NCBI RefSeq assembly: GCF_024323335.1
Contig: NC_066583.1
Coordinates: forward strand, 268,541,416 to 268,605,415
Length of the DNA stretch: 64,000 bases
Origin: Lathyrus oleraceus
Lineage: Eukaryota; Streptophyta; Magnoliopsida; Fabales; Fabaceae
Direction: 5' to 3'
This document shows positions 46,278-56,599 of the stretch, in pieces. The translations under genes were made by a program, and so were the position numbers. The notes beneath the pieces are model-generated. The model did no database searches, was not told where the DNA came from, and worked only from the letters and a program-made list of their open reading frames with translations. Each line of letters begins with the position of its first letter. Position 1 is the stretch's first letter.

Positions 46278-47642
46278 TGTAGGAGAATTGCCATCCAAGG
46301 CGCAGCGGAATTTAAAAATTTCTCCATTTAGTGATCCTTACGAATGGGCATGATCAGTGATAGAATCGTTACCTCTTGTGGCGATTCAAACCTTTGGTGC
46401 AGATCTCTGATAATGATCAAAACCTTTGATACAGATCCACGGGGCGATCACGAACGTTGAACGATGACAACGTCTCTACTCAGTCCACACGAACGGATTC
46501 CTTCAATCGCAGTGCTAGTTGTTATGAATGAAGGCTTTGAGTGAGAGAAAGAGGGAAACAAAATTCCAAGTCTCTACTTGAATTTTAGTCTGAGTGGAGT
46601 GGAGTGTCAATGCTTCTACCCAAGGGGTTCTATTTATAGAACCACTTGTGTGGGCTTCAAGCTAAAAAGCCCACTTAAGTGTATTTTGGCCCATATCTTA
46701 TAATATGCCCAAAATCACTTAAGTATTTGGTACCTTACCATATTTCGTCTCCCACTTAAGTGCACCGTACCTTACGATGTTCCTTAGTTACTCTATCTCT
46801 CATCAATCCGTCCTTTGTGTGTGACCCTATAGGTTTTCGCGGTGTTGGCAATTATATTAAATCACACATTTAACATAATAAACAGTGAGCAGTATCTAGC
46901 AACACATCACTGCTACCCAAGTCACGAAAATGTCATGTGATCTGACAAAACCTCCTGTGATAATAATTATGTGTATAATTACCTCTTTGCCCTTATGTCT
47001 ATATTGAACACAAGGTATAGACTGTGTCATCCTTGTCCAGTTCAATATTGGGCCCATAGACATTTATCCTGTTACGTAGGATGGGCAAATTCCATCTAGG
47101 ACACTCATGTCCCTCAGCATGCTTTATGGAGTACCCATCAACTGTCTTTATGGTTATCCAGTTACGGACAACGTTGGATCAGCAACAAAGCACTCGACTC
47201 TACATCTAGGATCCATAGTGGTTTCAGGTCGAAGAGTGGTATACACCATTATCACCATGAGAATAACTTATGACACTTTGCATAACTTTCTATATAGTAT
47301 TCTCATAGTGGGTCAATCCGGTATAAATATTACTCCTAATATTCATACCTATGTTTAAGACTTGATAACTCTTTATCCATGATCCATGAGATGTGATCAT
47401 CAGTCTACAAACATAATAGTCTTAATGCTTTAATGTTATCCCACTTCACACTAAAGCTCGACTACGGATACTTTAAGAATAATGTCCTTATGTTTAATGT
47501 GTTCTCATGATTAAGTCACACTTAATACATTAAACGGACTATCTATTCCAGGGACTTTATTAATCAACCATAATAAAGAAAATGCCTTTAAATAATTCGA
47601 TACAAGTACCAAAAGTATTGGCCTCTAGGGCTTACACCAACA
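46278..47642 (-). repeat. 3' LTR of copia G
   Basis: Minus strand TGTTGGTGTAAG to ...TTCTCCTACA. It matches the LTR at 52220-53584 along its whole length. On the minus strand a purine-rich tract (GTGGGAGATTG at 47643-47653) precedes it, which identifies it as the 3' LTR. Confidence 0.93.
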
Positions 47643-47656
47643 ATCTCCCACTAGCA

Positions 47657-48450
47657 CTAGAGCCAATCAGGCATACCCCGTATGCCCATTGATCTAGTAT
47701 GGCCATCATGCTTCTGCTGCGCAAGAGGCTTTGTCAGTGGGTCAGCAACATTGTCAAGTGTAGGTACTTTACATATTTTCGCACAACGCCTAAGTATGTG
47801 TTTGGATCGTTGGTGAGATCTAGGCTCCTTAGCTTGTGCGATAACACCATTGTTATCATAATAGAGACCAATGGGATCCACAATGCTAGGGACTATGCCA
47901 AGTTTATTGATCCAAACAGCTTCCTTTGCTGCACTTAAGGCAGCAATATGCTCGGCCTCGGTTGTAGAATCAGCAATTGCATCTTGCGTTGAACTTTTCA
48001 AGCTCACAGTGCCACCATTTAAGCAAAACACATAACCAGATTGGAATCATTCATATTAAAGTGTCTCAGCACTTTGTCTATGTATGTACTCTGACTTAGG
48101 CCAAGCAGTTTTGTGATCTATCTCTATAGATTCTGATTCCTAATATATAGGCTGCTTCACCTAGGTCCTTCATAGAAAAGCATTTCCCCAACCAAGACTT
48201 TACTTGTTGCAGGGTAGGGATATCGATTCCAATGAGTAATATGTCATCTACATATAATACCAGGAATACGATCATGCTCCCACTAACCTATTGTAGACAC
48301 AAGTCTCATCTTCGTTCTTGATGAATCCATACAGTTTTACTGTTTCATCAAAATGAAGATTCCATGAGTAGGTCACAGGCTCATCTTGATCCATGAGTAA
48401 TACATCACCTTGATCAGATATCCATATATCTCAGATAGGTGACGTATCCT
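47657..48450 (-). pseudogene. Copia G: RT C-terminal part and RNase H
   Basis: The open frame at 48031-47657 (124 residues) is the RNase H end: STTEAEHIAALSAAKEAVWI, then GLYYDNNGVIAQAKEP, then the conserved VADPLTKPLAQQKHD tail. Upstream, on the minus strand at about 48290-48120, is the RT catalytic region LYVDDILLIG and SWLGKCFSMKDLGEAAYILG in a broken frame. Some of the RT N-terminal part is missing or scrambled. Confidence 0.8.
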
Positions 48451-49107
48451 GCCTGACCTACGCTGGTCTTGTTCTATTTGAGCAGGTTGCTCTTACACAA
48501 CTACTTGTGTTTCCTACTCTAATTCCTCCATAGGTGTATCGATACTTTGTGATTCTTGAATTTCTTCAAGTTCTACTTTCCTCCCACTGATTCCTTTGGA
48601 AATAAAATCCCTTTCTAGGAAAACTCAAGTTCGAACGACAAACATTTTGCCCTCAGAAGGATTGTAGAAATAATATCCTCTTGTTTCTTTAGGATACCCC
48701 ACAAATAAGCATTTGTCAGATTTGGGCTCAAGCTTAGTTGAAATTTGTCGTTTCACATAAACTTCGCAACCCCAAATCTTCATGTAAGACATATGTGGTC
48801 TCTTACCACTCCATATCTCATATGGTGTCTTTTCAACCTTTTGGATGGAACACGGTTAAATGTGTAAGCTGATGTCAATGGTGTATGTCCTCAAAAGGAG
48901 TTTGGAAGATTGGTGTGACTCATCATGGATCGGACCATGTCCAACAGGGTTCGATTTCTTCTCTCAGATACACCCTTCCATTGGGATGTTCCAGGAGGAG
49001 TAAGTTGGGATAGGATCCCACACTCTTTCAGATGGTCATCAAACTCTAGGATTAAATACTCATCACTTCGATCTGATCGAAGAGTTTTAATATTCTTACC
49101 TAGTTGG
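48451..49107 (-). pseudogene. Copia G: integrase C-terminal part and linker
   Basis: The minus strand gives the second catalytic Asp region (LRSDRSDEYL), the Glu region (GTSQWKGVSERRNRTLLDMV) and the following conserved SFWGHTPLTSAYTLN, in frames broken by stops. The zinc-binding domain and the first catalytic Asp are absent: the sequence jumps from the pre-integrase region at about 49125 straight to the second Asp region at about 49100. The deletion alone makes the integrase inactive. Confidence 0.72.
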
Positions 49108-49124
49108 TTTTAACTCGTTAGGTT

Positions 49125-49666
49125 TCACCCTTTTGTATTAATGTTATTAATAGGCATTTCAAGATCAAGGACATATAGTCCATTGTTCATTTGTGCAGTA
49201 GCATAGAATATATCATTCAAATAAATTGAGCAACAATTGTTCTTTATTATAAATGAAAAACCAAACTTGTCCAAACAAGCAATGGAAATAATATTCCTGC
49301 TAATTGCAAGTACATAATAACAGTTCTCTAACTGAATTATTAAACCACTAGGTAAAGTCAATACAAAACTTCCTACGGCTAAAGCAGCAACCTTTGCTCC
49401 ATAGCCAACTCGTAGGTCGACTTCACCTTTTGCCAAATCTCTACTCCTTTTAGTTCCTGCACATTTGTACAAATGTGAGAACCGCATCCAGTATCTAATA
49501 CCCATGATGCAGAAGTAGATAAATTAATAACAAAAATACCTGAAGTTGAAGTCTCTACTCCATTCTTCTTATCTTCCGGGTACTTTGGGCAGTTCCTCTT
49601 CCAGTGTCCGGTCTTACCGCAATGGAAGCAGGTGCCTTCTTTTGCTATGCCTCCACTAGGCTTCAA
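49125..49666 (-). pseudogene. Copia G: zinc knuckle, protease and pre-integrase region
   Basis: The frame at 49666-49379 contains the nucleocapsid knuckle CFHCGKTGHWKRNC and the protease active site WVLDTGCGSHIC (DTG intact). It then shifts phase near 49440 to the frame at 49505-49125, which holds the protease end and the GAG pre-integrase region (AALAVGSFVLTLPSG, then YYVLAISRNIISIACLDK). One small indel explains the shift. Confidence 0.82.
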
Positions 49667-49717
49667 AGCAGCAGTGGATCTGGGATTGGCAACTTCCTTG
49701 CCCTTCCCCTTATCACT

Positions 49718-50335
49718 CTACTTAGTGGGCCTTTTGTTCTGTCTCTTTCCATTTCCGATCATCAGAATAGACTTCCCTTTTGACTTCAGATTCTGCTCGG
49801 CAGTTCTCAACATGGCGAGCAGTTCAGGAAGAGATTTGTCCATATCAATCATATTGAAATTTAGGACAAATTGACTGAAACTATCTGGCAACGATTGCAA
49901 GATCAAATCAGTCGCAAGTTCCTTTCCGAGGGGAAAACCCAATCTCTCGAGGTTTTCCACATACCCAATCATCTTGAGTACGTGGGGACCTACAGGGGCT
50001 CCCTCAGCTAACTTTCCTTGAAAAAGGGCTTTTGAAACTTCAAACCTCTCATGCCTTGCTTGCTCTTGATAGAGCAACTTCAGGTGTTCGATCATATCGA
50101 ATGCTGACATGTTCTCATGTTGCTTTTGCAATACTGAGTTCATGGTAGCCAACATGAGACAAGCAGTTTCATTGGCATCATCGACATGCTTCTTATAAGC
50201 ATCTCTTTCTGCCTTAGGTGCAGAACTAGGAGGTTCCTCTTCAGGAACAGGTGTCTCCAAGACATACAACTTTTTATCATGTTTGAGGACAATCCTCAGG
50301 TTTCGGTGCCAATCCAGACAATTTTTCCTTATCAA
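49718..50335 (-). CDS. Copia G: gag
   Basis: This 205-residue frame is a UBN2-type copia gag: MIRKNCLDWHRNLRIVLKHD at the start, CLMLATMNSVLQKQHE, then QGKLAEGAPVGPHVLKMIGY and LPDSFSQFVLNFNMI. It ends in a basic KGKSIL...KRQNKRPTK stretch at a TAG just before the zinc knuckle frame, which follows in the same general direction. The true start could lie upstream of the Met at 50335, since family members have about 20-30 residues before this point. It would package the element RNA. Confidence 0.82.
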   Translation of the reverse strand: MIRKNCLDWHRNLRIVLKHDKKLYVLETPVPEEEPPSSAPKAERDAYKKHVDDANETACLMLATMNSVLQKQHENMSAFDMIEHLKLLYQEQARHERFEVSKALFQGKLAEGAPVGPHVLKMIGYVENLERLGFPLGKELATDLILQSLPDSFSQFVLNFNMIDMDKSLPELLAMLRTAEQNLKSKGKSILMIGNGKRQNKRPTK

Positions 50336-50696
50336 GGATTGATCGCAGGATGTTGTTAGAGGTGTTTGCTGTCATGGTAATCTACATAAGGATTAATGAA
50401 AATATAAGTATCATTGACATATTCAATTAGGCCTTTAATTAAATATGCTCCCACTATTTTACTCAAAACAAATGACCCTCATCATCTGATTCGGGAAATC
50501 CCGTTGGAAGATTTTCTAGTGGGTCGAGATCCATATTTCACTTTGTTCTAAGTCCGCGTAGGCGGATTACACAAAACTAGGTTATTTAGGTAGGAACTCC
50601 TTCCAATTGTATCTCATACAACTCTCGAAAATTTCAATTGGGTGAATAACTCCTTATTCCAATCCATCATATGGATTATTCCCAACTCTTGCTTCT

Positions 50697-51036
50697 AAAC
50701 ATATATAAGAAAATTATAATCAAGTCTGACTCATCATTTTAGCAGTTGGATATTACAATTATCCCATCGCACCTTAACTAATACAAAACATGCACCTCGC
50801 GTAGGCGAAACCTACATTATTCGATACCAGTCTTGATGAGTGCTAAAACTTGGAAAGCAAACATATATAATATTCTCATAATTTGTTTAGTTAAGTTTGA
50901 CCCATTGTTTTAACAGTTGGATATTACAATTATCCCATCGCACCTTACTAATATATAGATCATGCACCTCGCGTAGGCGAAACCTACATTACCCATTACT
51001 AGTCTTGATGAGTGTTAAAACTTGGAAAGCATAAAC
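50697..51036. repeat. 171-bp tandem duplication in copia G leader
   Basis: CAGTTGGATATTACAATTAT stands at 50743 and again at 50914. The similarity runs on through CACCTCGCGTAGGCGAAACC and GTCTTGATGAGTG to AAAACTTGGAAAGCA, so two units of about 171 bp lie head to tail with some substitutions. Confidence 0.85.
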
Positions 51037-51635
51037 TTAATATTTAATTTGAGGGAATTGCAATTTTTCTGATCTCACCGGCTTGTTTATCATATAAACC
51101 GTCTCTCACATGCATCAACATACATTCACATGTATCAACATAAATACATACATAATGAAACAGTTATGGCCCCTAGCGCAATTGTTCTCCCAAGCCAATG
51201 AGAGAACCTAAGCTAACCTACAACGATCTAAGCTTCTCCAAGCAAGATCTTCAAGGTTGTCCTCCTTTGGCACTGACTTCTTTGCTTTCTTCATATCATT
51301 ACATTACATGAAAGAAACTCGTTTTACATACAAGGGAATGAGATGAGAAAAGAAGTTACATTTGGGAGATTAAGAGAGAGGCACGACACGCAGGTCGTAT
51401 TTTAAAAAAACCCAAAACAAAACAAAGGAAAACTAAGGCCATAACCGATCACCACAAGACAATAATAAACACTTTATTATTATTATTATTAATTCCTTTA
51501 ATTAATTAAAATCAAATTAAATTTCGACGATCGATCACACTACGCAGAGTTAGCCGGGGGTTGACGTCGTTTTTCGTATCAACACTTGATACTTCAAAGC
51601 ACTTTTTCTAGCCGAACGGGTGAATTTTTCCTTGC

Positions 51636-51795
51636 GTTAACCGGTTAACCATATGCGTTAACCGGTTAAAACTGTTTGAAAACTTTTAGAAAATTCTTTT
51701 CTGCCTTGCGTTAACCGGTTAACACTGTTTGAAAATTAAAAAAAAATTATTTCGCATTACGTTAACCGGTTAACCATACGCGTTAACCGGTTAAC
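51636..51795. repeat. Five GTTAACCGGTTAAC palindromes
   Basis: The perfect 14-bp palindrome lies at 51636-51649, 51710-51723, 51761-51774 and 51782-51795. A copy with one changed base lies at 51657-51670. They are arranged as two close pairs (21 bp apart, centre to centre) with a single copy between. Confidence 0.92.
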
Positions 51796-52205
51796 ACTGT
51801 TCGGAAAAGTGTTTAGAACACACAACTCTTGTGCAATCAAACCCCAATCGTATAACTCTCTGACAACACAACCCTTGTGCCGTCACTAACCCTGATGCAC
51901 CAGTTTCAGACCGTCAAACACATCTCGATTGTTAATTCAATATGATTGATCAACACGTCATTGCTTCACCATACTAATGTCGGATCAAGAAGCAAACGAC
52001 CATTGATCGCTCAAAGGAAAACAATCATCGAGGGTTTGAATGAACGAAACGAGAACACTATATCATATATAATGTATTTTGCATCAGGATTACATATATC
52101 ACATATATGTAACTTGATCGATCTCAATTTAACCTTTGATTCATTCTGTCTTTAATCATATTATTACAGAACAAAAACAAATATCAGATTCATGGTTTCG
52201 TAAGT

Positions 52206-52218
52206 GGCTCTGATACCA
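52206..52218 (-). other. Met-tRNA primer-binding site of copia G
   Basis: The minus strand reads TGGTATCAGAGCC, the standard initiator-methionine tRNA complement of plant copia elements, one base inside the 5' LTR border. Confidence 0.93.
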
Positions 52219-52219
52219 C

Positions 52220-53584
52220 TGTAGGAGAATTACCATCCAAGGCGCAGCGGAATTTAAAAATTTCTCCATTTAGTGATCCTTACGAATGGGCATGATCAGT
52301 GATAGAATCGTTACCTCTTGTGGCGATTCAAACCTTTGGTGCAGATCTCTGATAATGATCAAAACCTTTGATACAGATCCATGAGGCGATCACGAACGTT
52401 GAACGATGACAACGTCTCTACTCAGTCCACACGAACGGATTCCTTCAATCGCAGTGCTAGCTGTTATGAATGAAGGCTTTGAGTGAGAGAAAGAGGGAAA
52501 CAAAATTCCAAGTCTCTACTTGAATTTTAGTCTGAGTGGAGTGGAGTGTCAATGCTTCTATCCAAGGGGTTCTATTTATAGAACCACTTGTGTGGGCTTC
52601 AAGCTAAAAAGCCCACTTAAGTGTATTTTGGCCCATATCTTATAATATGCCCAAAATCACTTAAGTATTTGGTACCTTACCATATTTCGTCTCCCACTTA
52701 AGTGCACCGTACCTTACGATGTTCCTTAGTTACTCTATCTCTCATCAATCCGTCCTTTGTGTGTGACCCTATAGGTTTTCGCGGCGTTGGCAATTATATT
52801 AAATCACGCATTTAACATAATAAACAGTGAGCGGTATCTAGCAACACATCACTACTACCCAAGTCACGAAAATGTCATGTGATCTGACAAAACCTCCTGT
52901 GATAATAATTATGTGTATAATTACCCCTTTGCCCTTATGTCTATATTGAACACAAGGTATAGACCGTGTCATCCTTGTCCAGTTCAATATTGGGCCCATA
53001 GACATTTATCCTGTTACGCAGGATGGGCAAATTCCATCTATGACACTCATGTCCCTCAGCATGCTTTGTGGATTACCCATCAACTGTCTTTATGGTTATC
53101 CAGTTACGGACAACGTTGGATCAGCAACAAAGCACTCGACTCTACATCTAGGATCCATAGTGGTTTCAGGTCGAAGAGTGGTATACACCATTATCACCAT
53201 GAGAATAACTTATGACACTTTGCATAACTTTCTATATAGTATTCTCATAGCGGGTCAATCCGGTATAAATATTACTCCTAATATTCATACCTATGTTTAA
53301 GACTTGATAACTCTTTATCCATGATCCATGAGATGTGATCATCAGTCTACAAACATAATAGTCTTAATGCTTTAATGTTATCCCACTTCACACTAAAGCT
53401 CGACTACGGATACTTTAAGAATAGTGTCCTTATGTTTAATGTGTTCTCATGATTAAGTCACACTTAATACATTAAACGGACTATCTATTCCAGGAACTTT
53501 ATTAATCAACCATAATAAAGAAAATGCCTTTAAATAATTCGATACAAGTACCAAAAGTATTGGCCTCTAGGGCTTACACCAACA
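52220..53584 (-). repeat. 5' LTR of copia G
   Basis: 1365 bp, collinear with the LTR at 46278-47642. Differences are scattered single bases, mostly C/T or A/G, and I saw no indel. The open frame seen in both LTRs on the plus strand is a by-product of the duplication and not a gene. Confidence 0.93.
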
Positions 53585-53741
53585 GTATCTTCCCTTATGG
53601 GTTTGAAGTGATACATGTCCTAGATGCCATCATGACGGAGGCACATGTGGGGGGGGGGGGGGGGGTTGATGTATCCGAGACAGTGCCGGAGGGCGGGAGG
53701 GATTGACGGCCGAGAAGCCCGAGGAGGCAGACGAGATGTAG
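53585..53741 (+). pseudogene. MAIN-like gene copy 2, 3' end with a 17-G run
   Basis: The sequence after the GTATC duplication continues the gene that stops at 46277 and encodes a Gly/Arg/Glu-rich tail as in family members. A run of 17 G (53649-53665) lies in it. Depending on the run length the frame ends at 53706 or goes on to the TAG at 53739-53741. The run is a likely site of length error in the sequence. Confidence 0.5.
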
Positions 53742-53989
53742 TCTGACATACATAGTAGTGCAGTAGTATATAGTAGTCGTATTGTGGATTGTACTTTACT
53801 TTCACCTCATGCTACTTTATCTTTCTATTCGACTTTATTTATATATGACATTTTGACCATCTAGTTTTATATACGTCATTTTTTACATATGGATTGTATG
53901 GTTTATATGAATGATATGATTTATATGGATTGTATATTTTATATACTTCATCTTAATACATATAAACAAAATATAAAATGTACAATTCT

Positions 53990-54170
53990 ATTTTGATAAG
54001 TTACGGAGATACATCTCCGAAAAATAAACGGAGATGCTTCTCTGGTACAATAATCTTGTAAAATAACTTTTGAGTATGATGTATTGTATATGTTTTAAAT
54101 TGTTATAAAGATGCATCTCGGATTCATTTAACGTTAAAGTTGTGTCTGAAGATGCATCTTTGGAATTTAT
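53990..54170. repeat. Cluster of GGAGATGCATCTCC-like palindromes after the MAIN-like gene
   Basis: Four variants stand at 54003-54020 (ACGGAGATACATCTCCGA), 54029-54045, 54109-54121 and 54148-54163. The same motif occurs before copy 2 (39460 and 39507) and between the copies (33357-33450). Confidence 0.7.
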
Positions 54171-54394
54171 GGGGCATTTAAATATTTTCAGGTGGTGCCT
54201 AAGTAACATATAGAGTGTATTAATAAATTCCTTTTTTATATGAGATTTTGTCCTACCACCCCTGTTATACCTAACACTCCATTGCAGTATTTTTACTATA
54301 TTACCCTTGCATATTTTAAAACCATCACAAATTTTTTCAAAAGGTATGTGATTTACGAGATATTTCGAGCCAACTACCAAATTTTTAAAAGTAA

Positions 54395-54845
54395 GTTGTG
54401 TTTTTATAAGAGTTCTATGTTGTTGATGATTTTATTTTTGTTGATAAAAATTGCATATTGTTTAAGGTATGTTCTTGTTGATAAAACTTATATGTTGTTG
54501 ATGATTTTACTTTTGTTGATAAAATTTGTTTGTTGTTTAAGGTATGTTGTTGTTGATAAAAGTTATATGTTCTTGATGATTTTTATTTTTGTTGATAATA
54601 GTTGTATGTTGTTGATAAAAGTTGTATATTGTTGATGATTTTATTTTTGTTGATAAAATTTTCATATTGATTAAGGTATGTTGTTGATAAAATTTGTAAG
54701 TTGTTGATGATTTTATTTTTGTTGATAAATTTGTAAGTTGGTGATTTTGTTTTTTTTATAAAAGTTGTATGTTGTTTAAGGTATGTTGTTGTTGATAAAA
54801 GTTATATGTTGTTGATAAATCTTGTATGTTGTTTAAGGTGTCATT
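54395..54845. repeat. Degenerate GTTGTTGATGATTTTATTTT minisatellite
   Basis: Units of about 85 bp or their halves repeat the phrases GTTGTTGATGATTTTATTTT, TGTTGATAAAA and TTGTTTAAGGTATGTTG. The periodicity creates an artificial open frame of 131 codons on the plus strand with repeating Leu-Met-Ile-Leu residues, which I do not accept as a gene. Confidence 0.8.
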
Positions 54846-55003
54846 GTTTAGGATATTGATAATGTTATTACTTGGACATTACAGCTATCATGTTGTTTGT
54901 TCAACATGTTCTAGAAAATGAGTTTATTATATCCTATGTGGTTTGAGTGTCTCTCCAACCCCTTGCCGAATATATGAACTTTAGATTTGAATAAAAAAAA
55001 TAT

Positions 55004-55340
55004 AATATGAGATATTAAGTTATATTAGAAAACAACTTACACTTATCATTGTTTTACGAGCTTTCTGCATCCCATTATCTGCATTTTTCTCTTTGACGGT
55101 TAAACTTGGTTCAATGTTTCTAATTCTTAAAGTACTCATTCCTTCACCTCTAATTTTGTCTATAAAGTAAATAATATTTTTTTAAATGAACTAGAGGTGA
55201 ATGAAAGCGTAGTTGAAGATCTAGAAGCATTGAAACAATTTTAACCGTTAAAGAGAAAAATGCAGATAACGGGATTTAGAAAGCTCCTGAAACAATGATA
55301 AGTGTAAGTTGCTTTTTATTATAAATTAATATCTCATATT
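55004..55340. repeat. Long hairpin: 148-bp arms, 41-bp spacer
   Basis: The left arm 55004-55151 (from AATATGAGATATTAA to CATTCCTTCACCTCT) and the right arm 55193-55340 (from AGAGGTGAATG to ATCTCATATT) are imperfect reverse complements along their full, equal length. The best-conserved parts are around AACTTACACTTATCATTGTTT and TTATCTGCATTTTTCTCTTT. It looks like a foldback or MITE-like element. A transcript would fold into a long double strand. Confidence 0.85.
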
Positions 55341-55829
55341 ATTGATTTCTAAATTATATTGAAAGGTTACATGTTTAGTGAGCAGTTAGTGAAATAAGCA
55401 TTTCACATAATTCATAATAAACTCACATAAGCATATTACCACTGTTGGAATCAAGGATCGTGGTGACATGTTATGCGTTAAGTCTTTCACTATGATTGTA
55501 CTATATAATCGTGGTGAAATATATTGAAATTTGCAAAATTCAGGGGTTGGGTATTGAACCCAATGATAAGTGTAAGTTGCTTTTTAATATAAATTAATAT
55601 CTTATATTATTGATTTCTAAATTATATTGAAAGGTTATATGTTTAGTGAGTAGTTAGTAAAATAAGCATTTCACATAATTCATAATAAACTCACATAAGC
55701 ATATCACCACTGTTGGAATCAAGGATCGTGGTGACATGTTATGCGTTAAGTCTTTCACTATGATTGTACTATATAATTGTGGTGAAATATATTGAAATTT
55801 GCAAAAATTCAGGGGTTGGGTATTGAACC
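55293..55829. repeat. 268-bp tandem duplication
   Basis: CAATGATAAGTGTAAGTTGC begins at 55293 and again at 55561, and the two 268-bp units are nearly identical up to GGGTATTGAACCC. The first unit overlaps the right arm of the hairpin, so the duplication took in part of it. The following 55830-55975 has ACCACGGTT-like and CACTAC-like motifs that recall CACTA elements, without a clear end. Confidence 0.88.
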
Positions 55830-55975
55830 CCTGACCTCAACCTTTTACTACAATTGTTTTATATAACCATAATGGTGTGTTACACGCTACTGTGTTTTTA
55901 TCACGGCTAGTAGACTGTGTTGTAAGTAGCCTACTTACAACCACACACTACTTTACTACAGACCATTAATCGTGG

Positions 55976-56479
55976 TTATATGTCTTTTTCAATCATAGCG
56001 AAATGTGTTATCTGTAGTAGTATTTGGTACTTCACTTCTTCAAACACATTGAAGACAACTCTTTCATCGTTAAACGTCAATATTAACACCCCCAGTGCTA
56101 CATCAATGATAATATTACATGTTTCTAGAAATGGTCTTCCCAACAATAATGGTGTCTCAGAATCTTTCGGCATGTCAAGAATTACGAAATCGACTAAGAA
56201 TAATAACCCATAAACCCTAACAAGGACATCTTCAAGAACTCCATATGAGTATGGGATAGAACGATCACCTAGTTTCGAGGTCATCTGAGTTGGCTTTGGT
56301 TCACCATAATTTAACTTCCTCATCATAGATAACGACATCAGATTGATGTTAGCACCTAAATAACATAAAGCGCGACTATTAGTTAGTGAACTAATGGAAC
56401 AAGGAATAGTAAACCTACCTAGATCAGTGAGTTTGGTTGGAAGCTTCCTTTGAATAATAACAAAGCACTCTTCCGCCAA
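55976..56479 (-). pseudogene. Athila-like H: protease domain
   Basis: The 167-residue frame carries the Athila-type protease: RKLPTKLTDLGRFTIPCSI, ALCYLGANINLMSLSMM, DRSIPYSYGVLEDVLVRV, then TPLLLGRPFLETCNIII. The usual Asp of the D-L-G-A active-site segment is Tyr here, so it is inactive. It ends in sequence with no RT after it, which marks the truncation point. Confidence 0.78.
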
Positions 56480-56599
56480 AGCGATGTTTTCATCATGCTT
56501 TAACTTATGCTTTCCAGATAAGATATCTTTATTGATTTAGCATAAACAAAAATCCGCTCGAGAGTTTCATAAATTGGAATGTTGACATGTATTTTGCTC

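Larger units (their letters stand above)
50336..52205 (-). other. Long untranslated leader of copia G
   Basis: The 1.87 kb between the primer-binding site and gag has no supported frame. It contains a 171-bp direct duplication (about 50697-51036) and five copies of a GTTAACCGGTTAAC palindrome (51636-51795). A leader this long is unusual for a copia element. Confidence 0.7.
46278..53584 (-). mobile_element. Ty1/copia element G with both LTRs and GTATC target-site duplication
   Basis: The 7307-bp element has two LTRs of equal length (1365 bp), target-site duplications GTATC at 46273-46277 and 53585-53589, and a Met-tRNA primer-binding site beside the right-hand LTR. It therefore reads on the minus strand, with the 5' LTR at 52220-53584. 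Coding order is gag, protease, integrase, RT, RNase H (copia). An internal deletion removes the first part of integrase, and the frames have stops, so it is a recent but non-autonomous copy. By eye the LTRs differ at about 19 positions, mostly transitions, near 1.4 %. Confidence 0.93.

Noticed and set aside
47107..47358. Plus-strand frame of about 85 codons that occurs twice (also 53040-53300).
   Set aside because: Both lie in the two LTRs of copia G on the strand opposite to the element. The duplication is that of the LTR.
54240..54635. 131-codon plus-strand frame rich in Leu, Ile and Met, like a membrane protein.
   Set aside because: The residue pattern follows the period of the underlying minisatellite and has no start context or family similarity.
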